This document shows positions 46,209 through 55,380 of a stretch of DNA of 64,000 nucleotides, one piece after another. A program made the position numbers and the translations under genes. The number at the start of each line of letters is the position of its first letter. Position 1 is the first letter of the stretch. The stretch is taken from assembly GCA_000024525.1 (NCBI GenBank), contig CP001769.1, positions 5,055,001-5,119,000 on the forward strand, given 5' to 3'. Source of the DNA: Spirosoma linguale DSM 74. Its GTDB lineage: Bacteria; Bacteroidota; Bacteroidia; Cytophagales; Spirosomataceae. The notes under the pieces are model-generated. The model saw only the letters and a program-made list of their open reading frames with translations, was not told where the DNA came from and did no database searches.

Positions 46209-47188
46209 CAGGTACTTAATAGCTTTTGCATAATATAGCCAATGTACCCCTCATCATAGTTGCTAATACCTAAACGATTGTTAGACATGTGGATATAGCT
46301 ATGTAGCAAATATTGTCGCCCTGCAATAGATAAAGGATTAGTGGTATAGGGAGTTTTCATTTGGCCGGACTGAACTAACACGTCAATATCTCGACGGTGC
46401 TGGCGCATATGTTCAATCCAATCCATATACCAAGATTCTTGAAAGTCAGATTGGGTATTTAACATTATCCATAAGTTTGAGAAAAAAGGGGTTAGGGCAA
46501 GTTTTTGTTTATCGAAAATAGCTTCGTACTTATTGTATGTATCTAAAAGCATATTGTAATTCGATGTGTTTTTTAAATTTTGAGTCTTCAGCATATACAT
46601 TGACCAATTAGCGGTGAATGTATTCCAGAAATCAATGCGTTCGGCAATAGTATCAAGCATGAAAAATGAATAAACAGCATGGAGTTGTATAGCTAAACCT
46701 ACCGAATGGCTATAAGTCAATTCGGCTGAAGCGATTCCCCTGCCTATGGTTTCGGATGAGGCTTGAAAATGTTTCTCAGCCAATCTGATTGCAATTGGCC
46801 CTCCATAACGGTCAATTTCCGGTTCATAAGCAATCCATACCAATGAATCATTAGGATACCATTCTGATAAACGTGTAATGACCTTTTTTGAAGGGCGTTG
46901 AATAAAGTATATTTTGGTTTTCTCTTCCAGAAACGGCACAGCTTCGGCAAGAAGTTTGTCAGGTTGCCCCAACAACCGTAATCGCAGATGGGGGCCATTC
47001 TCAGCATATCGAATAAAGAAGAACCCTTCGATTATTTCCTGCTTTCGTAATGTCTCAGCCCAACAAAAAAGACTATCTATAATTAGATGTGTTAAATCAT
47101 CCGTGTAGAAGATATGTCCACTGAGCCAAGTACGTGGTCCAAGCGTTGTGTTATGTAAGTTAGCCGCAAAATGTTCGTTCCAGTTCAT
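46205..47188 (-). CDS. Split lantibiotic dehydratase, elimination subunit
   Basis: The protein has 327 residues. It is the thiopeptide-type/SpaB C-terminal domain that removes glutamate from glutamylated Ser/Thr to give Dha/Dhb. Typical blocks are FFIRYAENGPHLRLRL, YEPEIDRYGG and SYIHMSNNRLG. As a separate gene it must act with the glutamylation subunit immediately upstream. The genes overlap as ATGA (start 47188-47186, stop 47187-47185), a sign of translational coupling and fixed stoichiometry. Its stop overlaps that of the convergent exporter. Confidence 0.88.
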   Translation of the reverse strand: MNWNEHFAANLHNTTLGPRTWLSGHIFYTDDLTHLIIDSLFCWAETLRKQEIIEGFFFIRYAENGPHLRLRLLGQPDKLLAEAVPFLEEKTKIYFIQRPSKKVITRLSEWYPNDSLVWIAYEPEIDRYGGPIAIRLAEKHFQASSETIGRGIASAELTYSHSVGLAIQLHAVYSFFMLDTIAERIDFWNTFTANWSMYMLKTQNLKNTSNYNMLLDTYNKYEAIFDKQKLALTPFFSNLWIMLNTQSDFQESWYMDWIEHMRQHRRDIDVLVQSGQMKTPYTTNPLSIAGRQYLLHSYIHMSNNRLGISNYDEGYIGYIMQKLLSTC

Positions 47189-50073
47189 TGTGGTTGATTA
47201 GTATACCATTGAACTAAGCATTCACTAACTAGCGATTTGTCTGCAACCGTTGCCATCTGGTTAATCCCAGGTAACATTTCTACTATTCGATAGCTGTCAG
47301 GAGCTTTGACCATCATTTTCTCAAATAACAACACTAAAAGTGGATGTGTAAAGTCAATATATTGAGGCTTATAGTCGTCGCGGGTAAGCTTACGAGCCTG
47401 TTCGCCGACGGGCTGGTATCCGCTATGAGATTCATTAATTGTTACAAATACTTGATTGGGTATTTTATGCCTCTGTTGCCACTGAAGTAATTTATATGCG
47501 TAAGCCGCATCTGTTTCAAGTGGGTCTCGTTGTGGAGTTTCTTTGGTAGATACTCGCCAATACCGTCTCTGTAATATAATTTGTTTGTTATAAATTATTC
47601 GCGGAAACTGCTGTATTCCTAAGTTTGGCTGGAGTTCAGCTGCTACTGTGTTAGCTACAGATGTAAGCCTTTGATAGCTTGGATACTCGGGTAACGTAAA
47701 TTGTGTCGCAAGTCTAAATAAGGGCGAACGTCCGGTTGGACTCTGGAATCCTAAATCGAAACAAAAGGCCGGTTTGCCTGTTGGTATGTGAGTTAACTGT
47801 AGTTTATTGTAAACTAATTGCAAATGCAAATCGGATACAGGTATTTGTTGTTGAATCGGTAATGAGGTATGACCATTAGGTAACTGAAGCTCATACGGCA
47901 TCAATGGGGGATGAATATTTGCATTAAAGTAAGATGCATCAACACATTCAAGAAGAATTACTTCGTCGGCGTCTTGCTCATTCCAAATTCGTTGTGTTGC
48001 CAGTACATCGGGGTCAAGGATATGCAAAAAACGGCTAAACATACGTCCCCAGCCACTTAACACTGAATTAACAACACCTATTAATTGATTGTCTTCAGTG
48101 AAGAATTGAACAAATGCGGCTTTTGACTCCGTTTTGATGCGTGAAGGAGTAGGCAAAGTTACAATAGATAAGAGGGAATCTAAATCCGCTTCCGACATTT
48201 CGATAGTTGTTGGAAGTAACTGATTCTGCAATTGAGACAAACAGAAATTATAAATATTTTCATTAATAATGTTAAGAATAGACTTACCCTTAACATTTAT
48301 TGATTCAGGTACATTTTCACTTATTCTGTCAATATCATTTACCTTAGTATTGCTAATTGCATTTGCTTTTTCATGATTTTTGCGACGTATCTCTACCTGA
48401 GCAGGCATTTGTACAATGCGGTAATAATCCTCGTAAAAAGTCAATAACGGAACTGATAGTTTATTTGGATAATAGGATTTGAAAAAATTCAGCATTTGCT
48501 GTTGTTCATTTTCCAACGAAGAAATCCCATGCAGAAAATTAGAAATCTTTTCCAATTGTTCAGTCCAATTCTTCAATCCACTGATAGATAAAGAAGCTTC
48601 GATGGATGTAGTGGTATCTTCATAAAACAATTGTTTTGGAAGTAAACGAAATACAGTTGAAGCCTGATAACGAAATATTCCATCTGTTTCCTCTAAATTA
48701 TATTCATTATCCTTTTCAACCTTAAGTTTTACATCCTGACCAACTTGTAATCTAGTATTTACAGGCTCTCTCTTGGCTTCGCGATAGGCATTAGAAATTT
48801 CTTCAGGTGTACGACGCTCTTCAACTGGTAACCCTGCAGCCTTATGAATATCCCAGAATAACGCCCTAAAATTATTGTGTGCTTGAGCAAGAATACGCAT
48901 TCGTACAGTCGACGAAGCAGTAGAAAACTGATTAGCCCAACCACGTAAGTCATTTAACCCTTGTACTAATTCCATAGCCATAGGTACATTTTCTGTAGCC
49001 AGTTTATCTAGCCATAAGATGAGTATTTTATCCCAATCAGGATCTAGTCCTGAAGATGGCCAAACCAATTCTATAAACCCAATCTCGATCAATTGCCGCA
49101 GATAGGTTTCTATTGCATCAGGATCAGCATCGACTAATTCACCCAAAAGTTCCATTAATTTACCAAATGTAAGTTTTGGCTCTTGCTGAAGTATTTCTAA
49201 AACCGCATTGGGAACTTGTTGTATTGGCAAGCGTTGGAATGATTCAACATTGTTCACATTCGTAAGATATATCCATTGACTTTCTTCCGATACTTGGCGA
49301 AGAGTTGGATTAGGGCGTAAATTTACATAAGCAAAAATTGGCTTGTAAGCCCATATTAAATCCCTTAGAGCCTTATAAATATGATTGTTTAGCCGAACAT
49401 GTCCTATTATTTGCAATTCATGGTCATATTCAAGTTTATATAATAAGTTAGTCTTATCATATAATCGACCCAGAGCTATATTTGTGAATGTACTGAATGG
49501 CGATGTTTTAGTTACCATCCGAGTCAGGTATTTCAATAAACTTTGTTCGGTATTATTCTCACGTTTTCGAAATAATTTCGGTGTTGCATGGGTAAATGAA
49601 TCTAAGTTAGCTACTAAATCAGGACTTGATAAAGCTAATCCTTGCTTCAAAGTTTCATTACACGCCAACGTCTGTAAATAGCTTCTGTGAGCCATTAAAC
49701 TATTTTGATACGTTTCTTCCCAAAGCTGCCAAGAATTGATAGCAATATTTTGTGTCTCTCGGTAGGTATATATTTTACCTTTCAAATCAGAGGAGAGCCG
49801 ACCGATTAAAGCCGCTTCGACTTCAGTTTTAATCGGTCGGTCATTATAGAGATTTCTCCTAAAATTATGTACTTGCTTCTGCCAAACCCCCTCTTGAGTT
49901 TGCAAATAGGCAAGTAAATCAATGCTTATAACCTGCTTCTGTTCTTGACAATCAGCATGCAGAGAAATAATTTTATTAAATAGATCATTAAGTACTTGAG
50001 ATTGTTGAGATTGAATCAAATCAATACTTTCTCCTCCAACGCGACAAATTAAATATGGAAATAGATAAATCAT
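47185..50073 (-). CDS. Split lantibiotic dehydratase, tRNA-Glu-dependent glutamylation subunit
   Basis: The protein has 962 residues. It begins MIYLFPYLICRVGGESID, close to the start of LanB proteins (usually RxP), though the arginine is late. The block RKRENNTEQSLLKYLTRMVTKTSPFSTFTNIALG, read in parts, carries the conserved TSPFSTFT segment of the Lant_dehydr_N domain. The role is glutamylation of precursor Ser/Thr from Glu-tRNA. The C-terminal elimination domain of full LanBs is missing and is provided by the next gene. The HlyD gene lies 244 bp upstream on the same strand, so they may share a transcript, and the IS21 insertion may have a polar effect. Confidence 0.88.
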   Translation of the reverse strand: MIYLFPYLICRVGGESIDLIQSQQSQVLNDLFNKIISLHADCQEQKQVISIDLLAYLQTQEGVWQKQVHNFRRNLYNDRPIKTEVEAALIGRLSSDLKGKIYTYRETQNIAINSWQLWEETYQNSLMAHRSYLQTLACNETLKQGLALSSPDLVANLDSFTHATPKLFRKRENNTEQSLLKYLTRMVTKTSPFSTFTNIALGRLYDKTNLLYKLEYDHELQIIGHVRLNNHIYKALRDLIWAYKPIFAYVNLRPNPTLRQVSEESQWIYLTNVNNVESFQRLPIQQVPNAVLEILQQEPKLTFGKLMELLGELVDADPDAIETYLRQLIEIGFIELVWPSSGLDPDWDKILILWLDKLATENVPMAMELVQGLNDLRGWANQFSTASSTVRMRILAQAHNNFRALFWDIHKAAGLPVEERRTPEEISNAYREAKREPVNTRLQVGQDVKLKVEKDNEYNLEETDGIFRYQASTVFRLLPKQLFYEDTTTSIEASLSISGLKNWTEQLEKISNFLHGISSLENEQQQMLNFFKSYYPNKLSVPLLTFYEDYYRIVQMPAQVEIRRKNHEKANAISNTKVNDIDRISENVPESINVKGKSILNIINENIYNFCLSQLQNQLLPTTIEMSEADLDSLLSIVTLPTPSRIKTESKAAFVQFFTEDNQLIGVVNSVLSGWGRMFSRFLHILDPDVLATQRIWNEQDADEVILLECVDASYFNANIHPPLMPYELQLPNGHTSLPIQQQIPVSDLHLQLVYNKLQLTHIPTGKPAFCFDLGFQSPTGRSPLFRLATQFTLPEYPSYQRLTSVANTVAAELQPNLGIQQFPRIIYNKQIILQRRYWRVSTKETPQRDPLETDAAYAYKLLQWQQRHKIPNQVFVTINESHSGYQPVGEQARKLTRDDYKPQYIDFTHPLLVLLFEKMMVKAPDSYRIVEMLPGINQMATVADKSLVSECLVQWYTNQPQ

Positions 50074-50317
50074 ATTTTTTTAGTTCAAAACAAAGCACAA
50101 TGTAAAGTTAATGCTAATTGCAAATCTAAATTATTATTTTAATTTAATTTTTAAATATAGATTACGGCTCTACTATTTAGTCTAGAGTAATTTACTCGAT
50201 TCGTTTTAAGGTGGATTAAGTATATAAAATATTTTAAGCACATAATTGTTAATTATATAAATGGCAATAAAGGTGTTTAGTGCCGAGAACTCACTTAAAT
50301 TCAGTCATCAAAAAATC

Positions 50318-51409
50318 CTATGAAAACCGAACAAAAATGGAGCGTATCTGATAAAATACTCTATTGAATAGACTAATATCAGCAGTTATCACATCAGCAC
50401 TTCCGGTCATCTCCTGCCTGAATAATAATTTTTTATTATAATTAGTTATAAGGCCTTTGGGAAACGTAATTCGAACTGTGTATACGCCATCGCGTGGTAC
50501 CGATGACACTGCTGCAATATATCCTACGACAAAGCCAAACTCATTGTATGGAAAATTATCAAACTTAACGTTGACCTTTTGTCCAACCTCTACTTTGCCA
50601 GACCTTGCGATAGGGACAAATGCTTGTCCATAAATTGGCTGCATTGACGGTACAATCGTTATCAGTTCAGTTCCTGCTGTTATATAACGGCGGTTATTCA
50701 AGAAACGTAGCAATGTAACCCGCCCTGCTATTGGTGCTTCCAACCAATATGTTTGTTGATAAGTAATTAGTTGGCTTTCTAGTTGGCGATGGTAAGTCTT
50801 TATATCAGTAAGTAGTCGCTCATTAATCTCCAACTGTCTTACATCAAGGTCAATTATTTGGGCTTCAAACTGTTTTATTAAAATCTGGTTATTAGCAAGG
50901 CTAATCTCAATAGCTTCTAACTGCTGTTTTACGTGAAGATACTCTTGTTGGCTGCGAGTAAACTCAACTTCAGCAATAACTCTATCTGAAAAAAGTTTTC
51001 GACTGGTGTTTAAAATCTTTTCAGCTAATGCTAAATCTTCGAGTCGGGTATTCTTTTGACGTTCCAATTGTAATTGCAGATTGCTATAAAGTCGAATGCG
51101 CTGTTTAATACCTATTATCTGTTTATCGTAACTATTAACCTTCTTTGAAAGCTGATACGTATTTAAGGCGTTCTTTAAGTTTAAGTATACAACTTGAAGT
51201 TCACCTATTTGCAAATCATCCGGTAGTTTAATGGGAAGCAAATCAGGCTTAAACTGAAGTAACCTTACTTTTAGCTCTGCCAAAGCTTGAACCAATTGCT
51301 GTACATTATCGAAACGAGCTTCATTTTCAATCGTAGCTAACAATTGATCAGAAGTAACAATCTGGTTATCAGATACGTGTAAATTAATTTTCCCAGATAC
51401 ACGAGCTAC
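50318..51409 (-). pseudogene. HlyD-family secretion adaptor, 3' part (interrupted)
   Basis: The frame reads from the IS junction through RVSGKINLHVSDNQIVTSDQ and on to the stop at 50318. It contains the long coiled coil (about 51300-50800, Leu/Gln/Glu-rich), then EAPIAGRVTLL and GQKVNVKFDNFPYNEFGFV, the barrel-sandwich and beta-barrel of a membrane fusion protein. Translation from the apparent internal TTG at 51343 would lack the membrane anchor and the first lipoyl half. It should link the ABC exporter to an outer-membrane channel. It is split from its 5' part by the IS21 element. Confidence 0.88.
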
Positions 51410-51414
51410 TATGT

Positions 51415-51457
51415 ATTCCGGACAAAGTGACCCAGGCGTTTCGGAGCAAACTGACCC
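51415..51457 (-). repeat. Left-end IS21 transposase-site repeats (two copies)
   Basis: Two about 20-bp repeats in inverted orientation to those at the right end: 51415-51433 (ATTCCGGACAAAGTGACCC) and 51438-51457 (GTTTCGGAGCAAACTGACCC). Such repeats are the transposase-binding sites of IS21 elements. Confidence 0.8.
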
Positions 51458-51497
51458 ACCCCGCCTGTGGGTAGGAACCGCTCAAAGTTAGTACACT

Positions 51498-52241
51498 TTA
51501 TTTCTCAGCCGCAAGACTTTGCTTGCGTCGCATCGATTCACCCTTCAACTCCATCCGATGAGCCTTGTGAGTTAGCCGGTCCAGGATGGCATCGGCCAAG
51601 GTAGGATCGTCGATGTATTCGTGCCATTTACTCACCGGCAGTTGCGAGGTGATGATCGTAGCGGCCTTGCCATGCCGGTCCTCCATGATCTGTAACAGGG
51701 CCAATCGGCCATTCTGATCAAGGGGTTGTAAGCCCCAGTCATCCAGAATGAGCAGGTGTTGCCGCTCCAGACGACTCATCTCCCGCTGGTAGGAGCCGTC
51801 GGCTTTAGCCAGTTGCAGTCGCTGTATGAGCCGGATCAGATTGTGATAACCCACCCGATACCCCAGCTGACAGGCCTGATAGCCCAGGGCCGAAGCCACG
51901 TAACTTTTGCCGCAGCCAGTTGATCCCGTCAGGAAGATATTCTCGGCTCGATCGATGAAGCGGCAGTCGGCCAAACGAAGCACCAGCGTCTTATCCAGGT
52001 TGCGGCCAGGGCCGTAGTGCAACTCTTCCAGCGAGGCCTGATAGCGAAAGCGGGCCGCCCGGATGGCCATCTGGGTGCGTCGGTGTTGACGGTACTCATG
52101 TTCAGCTTCAGTAAGCTGGGCCAGCAGTTCGTCGGCAGGCGGTTGCTGGTGAAGGGGTAGGCGAAGCAGGGTCTCGAAGGCCTGATACATGCCCACCAGT
52201 TTAAGGTCCCGTAGTCGGTCAAGTGTCGCTTGGTTATTCAT
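51498..52241 (-). CDS. istB: IS21-family helper ATPase IstB
   Basis: The protein has 247 residues. AAA+ motifs are Walker A GSTGCGKSYVA and Walker B LLILDDWG, with SQLPVSKWHEYIDDPTLADA and DRLTHKAHRMEL at the C-terminus, typical of IstB/DnaC-like proteins. It loads the transposase and chooses target DNA. It lies 48 bp after istA in the same unit. The length is normal for the family. Confidence 0.95.
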   Translation of the reverse strand: MNNQATLDRLRDLKLVGMYQAFETLLRLPLHQQPPADELLAQLTEAEHEYRQHRRTQMAIRAARFRYQASLEELHYGPGRNLDKTLVLRLADCRFIDRAENIFLTGSTGCGKSYVASALGYQACQLGYRVGYHNLIRLIQRLQLAKADGSYQREMSRLERQHLLILDDWGLQPLDQNGRLALLQIMEDRHGKAATIITSQLPVSKWHEYIDDPTLADAILDRLTHKAHRMELKGESMRRKQSLAAEK

Positions 52242-52289
52242 ACTTTTTATTCCCTTTTGTAGTTGGTACGTGTGTTGATTGGCTCGGCT

Positions 52290-53831
52290 TTACTGGTAGG
52301 CTGATGCGCCCCGGATGTTTTCATGGCTGGGTACTGAGCTGACAGGACTGGCATCGGAGAGCGTATCCAGCCCGCGTTCGATGATGGATCGGATGACTTT
52401 GTAGCTCACGCTCTGGTAGCACAACGCCCGTTGGCAGGCCCGCTCCAGACGTTCTCTACCCACTTTCTTTTCCAGACTTAGTACACCCTGGCACGACTTA
52501 TAAGCCTGTTCGGGATGCGCCCGGCTCGTTAGGATGGCTTCGACGGCCTGCCGGGTTTGGGGGCCAATGCGGTCGGCCCGACGGACGAACGTCTCCGGGC
52601 TCCAGTCACTGATCCACTGATGGGCTGGGGGCAAATGCTCTTTGAGTGTCGAGTAATGGTACTGTCCCTGTAATCGCTGGTGAGTCGCAATACGCTGGTG
52701 CTGGCAGTAGACTTCAACGCTTGACGCCGTGTAGATCAGCCGTACCCACTGGCCGATGTAGCGATAGGGTACGCTGTAATAATGCTTGTCTTCTGACAGC
52801 AGTACATGGCCGTTTTTCTGAACCCGGCTCCCCGCATAGTGTTTGATGAGATAAGCCGTGTTGGGCAACCCCATCAAGTGCATTCGCTCCCGCTCCTCGA
52901 ACTGCGACTGCCGACTATGGCCCCGGTTCTGAAAGCGCATTTGGTTGTGGGCGTCGAGTAAGGGGCGGATAGCCGCATTGAGATCGTCAAGTCGATGAAA
53001 GACCTCATTGCGCAGGGGAGCGTAGATGCGTCGATAGAGGATGTTGACGGCTCCTTCGACCAGAGCTTTGTCGCGGGGCTTACCGCTCCGGGCCGGCAGG
53101 ATCGTCGTTTGATAATGGAGCGCAAAGTCAGCCAGCGTCTCATTGATCTGGGGTTCATAGCGATCCGAGCGAATCACAGCCGCTTTGAGGTTATCGGGCA
53201 CGATGGCCGCTGGTACGCCCCCGAAGTAATGCAGGGCGTTTTGCAGGGCGGTGATGAAGTCCTCCTTGCGCTGAGTAGCCACTACCTGGGCGTAAGTGAG
53301 CTGACTGCAACCCAGCACGGCCACGAAGAACTCGACCGGCCTAACCTCCCCTGTTGTCTGGTCGACCAGCGAGAGCCGCTTGCCCGCAAAGTCGACGAAG
53401 AGTTTGTCGCCCGCTTTGTGCTCAATGTGCATGCTGGTCTGCTGCCGCTGGCTCCAAAGCTGATAATAGTGGCAGAACTGCGTATACTGATAGCCGTTGG
53501 GATGTTCGGCTTTGTAATCCAGCCAAAGACTATACCGGGTAACGCCGGGTCGGGTCAGTTCGCGGTCAATCTGAGCGAATCGTTGTTGAAGAATAGTTAG
53601 GGGGGCGTCGGGTGAGGGCGCAGGCGGACGACTTTGTACCAGCTCATCCAACTGTTGGTCGGAGAGTTGCGGGAGGGAAAGCGTTGCCGGATCGGGAAGC
53701 ATGCGCAGGTAGCCCCGGACGGTATTGCGAGCCAGGCCTAGCGAACGGGCAATATCCCGGATAGACTTATGTTGCTGCTGGAGAAGCAGAATCTGACGGA
53801 GTAGGTGCATAGGAAGACGCTGGTTGGCCAT
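52290..53831 (-). CDS. istA: IS21-family transposase IstA
   Basis: The protein has 513 residues. The N-terminal helix-turn-helix is HKSIRDIARSLGLARNTVRG. The integrase core contains a DDE triad in FVDFAGK, VPDNLKAAV and the DKALVEGAVNIL helix. The tail is a normal beta-rich end. It cuts and joins the element ends. It appears complete and uses the host-like G+C-rich codon style. Confidence 0.95.
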   Translation of the reverse strand: MANQRLPMHLLRQILLLQQQHKSIRDIARSLGLARNTVRGYLRMLPDPATLSLPQLSDQQLDELVQSRPPAPSPDAPLTILQQRFAQIDRELTRPGVTRYSLWLDYKAEHPNGYQYTQFCHYYQLWSQRQQTSMHIEHKAGDKLFVDFAGKRLSLVDQTTGEVRPVEFFVAVLGCSQLTYAQVVATQRKEDFITALQNALHYFGGVPAAIVPDNLKAAVIRSDRYEPQINETLADFALHYQTTILPARSGKPRDKALVEGAVNILYRRIYAPLRNEVFHRLDDLNAAIRPLLDAHNQMRFQNRGHSRQSQFEERERMHLMGLPNTAYLIKHYAGSRVQKNGHVLLSEDKHYYSVPYRYIGQWVRLIYTASSVEVYCQHQRIATHQRLQGQYHYSTLKEHLPPAHQWISDWSPETFVRRADRIGPQTRQAVEAILTSRAHPEQAYKSCQGVLSLEKKVGRERLERACQRALCYQSVSYKVIRSIIERGLDTLSDASPVSSVPSHENIRGASAYQ

Positions 53832-53840
53832 AGGTTCGGA

Positions 53841-53965
53841 GGGTCAATTTGTTCCGAAACTACGGTGATTAGGCGGCTCCTGCTCAGCGGGCGGGGTGGG
53901 TCAGTTTGGCCCGAAATGGGTGGGTCAACTACATCCGAAACAGGTGGGTCAGTTTACTCCGAAAT
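53841..53965 (+). repeat. Right-end IS21 transposase-site repeats (four copies)
   Basis: Four copies of the consensus GGGTCARTTTNNTCCGAAAY start at 53841, 53898, 53922 and 53946. The last three are spaced by exactly 24 bp. The left end carries only two, in inverted orientation. Confidence 0.85.
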
Positions 53966-53970
53966 ACACA

Positions 53971-54176
53971 GCTACGACACCAGTGGGCGGAACGAGTGTT
54001 GTTAATGTTAGTCGGGCAGACACTATATCTGGATACTTAATAAATGTTGACAGTAGTAACACGAAGGCAATGCACCCCAGAAATAATGAAATACCCCAGC
54101 GTACAATCCAACGAGGTATCTGGCCTATAATATCTTGAATTTCGACAGAATATTGTGATGAATCATTTTCAGCCAT
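53971..54176 (-). pseudogene. HlyD-family secretion adaptor, 5' part (interrupted)
   Basis: From ATG 54176 the frame encodes a short cytoplasmic part, a membrane helix (WGISLFLGCIAFVLLLSTF) and the start of the periplasmic part ending VPPTGVVA. It then runs into the IS and stops at 53949 after VYFGVN. Removing 2561 bp of IS and one gctac rejoins it in frame to the 3' part (VVA + RVSGKIN), total 430 residues, a normal HlyD length. The product of this piece alone is a 75-residue stub. Confidence 0.88.
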
Positions 54177-54938
54177 TTGCTACATCTATACTTAAAATTT
54201 ACTGAATTTAAGAACTATTTTACATTCCCTAAACTACTCCTTTCTTTAAATAGGTAATATAAGTCCTTAATTGAAATAATAAAAGTAAAGTATCAAACTT
54301 ACTAAAATAATACTTTTTATATTTACCTTACATTTTCATTTTGAATCCATACTTACATTGCTTATTAGTTTTTCTTATTTTTCCGAATTCGCTTTATTAA
54401 CGCAGACCGTTTCACGAATCGAACTTTGTGGAAATACATAAAGGCCACTTCGCAGACTGTGCGGTAAAATAATAAACTATCATCTATTAAACACTTAGAC
54501 AGACTCAACTTTGAATTGGCTTTAAAGTTTTTTTTGGTTACCTTCTATAAACATTTCCCATATACTCTCAAATTAACCACCATTATTTCAACGGCTAATT
54601 GTATTCGCTTCGGCCGTCAGCTTAAAGGCGCTGTCATTCTGGTATGTCTAAGCCATCGAACTTTTTCGTAATTCTAAGAAGTAGGTTCACGGATACGCAC
54701 CGCTCATCAGCGACGTTCATAGTATCAGCTTGTGGAAGGATAAAAAAGATTGTGCTTTTGTAAATTTACTCTTCTCTGTAAGTGATGATTTTATTATTTA
54801 AGGTATTGAAAGTCACCCGAACCCTGCACTATATAGCAATCCAAGGTTTTTACAGGAAGCTCAAGCAGAAATAGTTCTGTCAAAAAATAACAGCAACGGG
54901 TTATCCCGCTGCTGCTAGCAAATGAATTGTTGACGCTC
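54177..54938. other. A+T-rich intergenic region upstream of the HlyD gene
   Basis: 762 bp with no supported gene on either strand. It should hold the promoter of the HlyD-dehydratase unit. A -7-like TAAGTTTG on the minus strand lies at 54294-54301, 118 bp upstream of the start, without a TTG partner. The right part, from about 54580, is less A+T-rich and may be chimeric DNA carried in with the repeat. It ends with a hairpin (54891-54914). Confidence 0.5.
54891..54914 (-). terminator. Terminator of the fifth SusC/SusD operon
   Basis: Arms CAGCAACGGG (54891-54900) and CCCGCTGCTG (54905-54914) pair in 9 of 10 positions with a 4-base loop and a T-run (minus strand). The sequence resembles the hairpin at 40355-40382 but has diverged. 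Confidence 0.7.
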
Positions 54939-55380
54939 TTACCGCACCGTGAAATTCAGGCGGCAGTTGGAGTTAGCCTGTGATACCGGCGTTGGATCGA
55001 GGCAGATACTGTCTTCGTTCCACACTTTAAACACCAGGCCATCGGTGGTGGTAAGCTCCCAGGTAATTACAAACGCATCGGCATTGGCAACCGTTTTACC
55101 GCCTACCACCTGTGCACCTTGCAGACGGGCACCGGCCGGACGAGGCCGCGCCGGGTTTTCGAACACCTTTACCGCATTTACCTTGTCGTACTTAACGGTT
55201 GCATCCTTATAGAGGGCATAGATATCAGCAGGAGCAAGGCTAAACGCATTCCACTGGCGATTAGCCGTTGGTGCATCAATCGTTTTCACTACTTTTCCGC
55301 CACCACCCAGCGATACTGTCTTTGGGTTTCCGTCGGGGTCAGTGTACGACTCGATCATGTCTACCTTGATAACTATCTTA
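54939..55380. repeat. 442-bp right direct repeat of the island
   Basis: Identical to 40404-40845 except for one base by my reading (g to a in GGCGGTTAGC). The match stops exactly at 55380/40845, where the two sequences become unrelated. On the other side it stops at the stop codon, after which only a similar hairpin is shared. Confidence 0.95.

Larger units (their letters stand above)
51410..53970. mobile_element. IS21-family insertion sequence
   Basis: 2561 bp flanked by the 5-bp duplication gctac (51405-51409 and 53971-53975). The ends are imperfect inverted repeats, TATGTATTCCGG on the left and TGTGTATTTCGG on the right strand (10 of 12 match). Multiple subterminal repeats and istA/istB in the usual order complete the family picture. 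Base composition is G+C-rich, like the chromosome and unlike the island, so it most likely arrived after the island. Its genes look intact. Confidence 0.93.
40846..54938. mobile_element. Lanthipeptide genomic island between 442-bp direct repeats
   Basis: The DNA between the two copies of the repeat is much richer in A+T than its flanks, except for the later IS21 insertion. It encodes only the lanthipeptide system. One side is joined to the full lipoprotein gene, the other to a 3' fragment. That is the structure left by single-crossover integration of a circle carrying a piece of this gene. No integrase, relaxase or transfer gene is present, so mobility relied on homologous recombination or on functions now lost. 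Confidence 0.7.

Noticed and set aside
52995..53600. 201-residue plus-strand ORF in the IS element
   Set aside because: Antisense to the istA transposase, which carries all expected motifs.
53896..54138. 80-residue plus-strand ORF at the right end of the IS
   Set aside because: It reads through the transposase-site repeats and across the IS border into the HlyD fragment.
54636..54770. Small plus-strand frame in the region right of the HlyD gene
   Set aside because: No leader motif, cysteine pattern or family match. It is too short to support as a second precursor.
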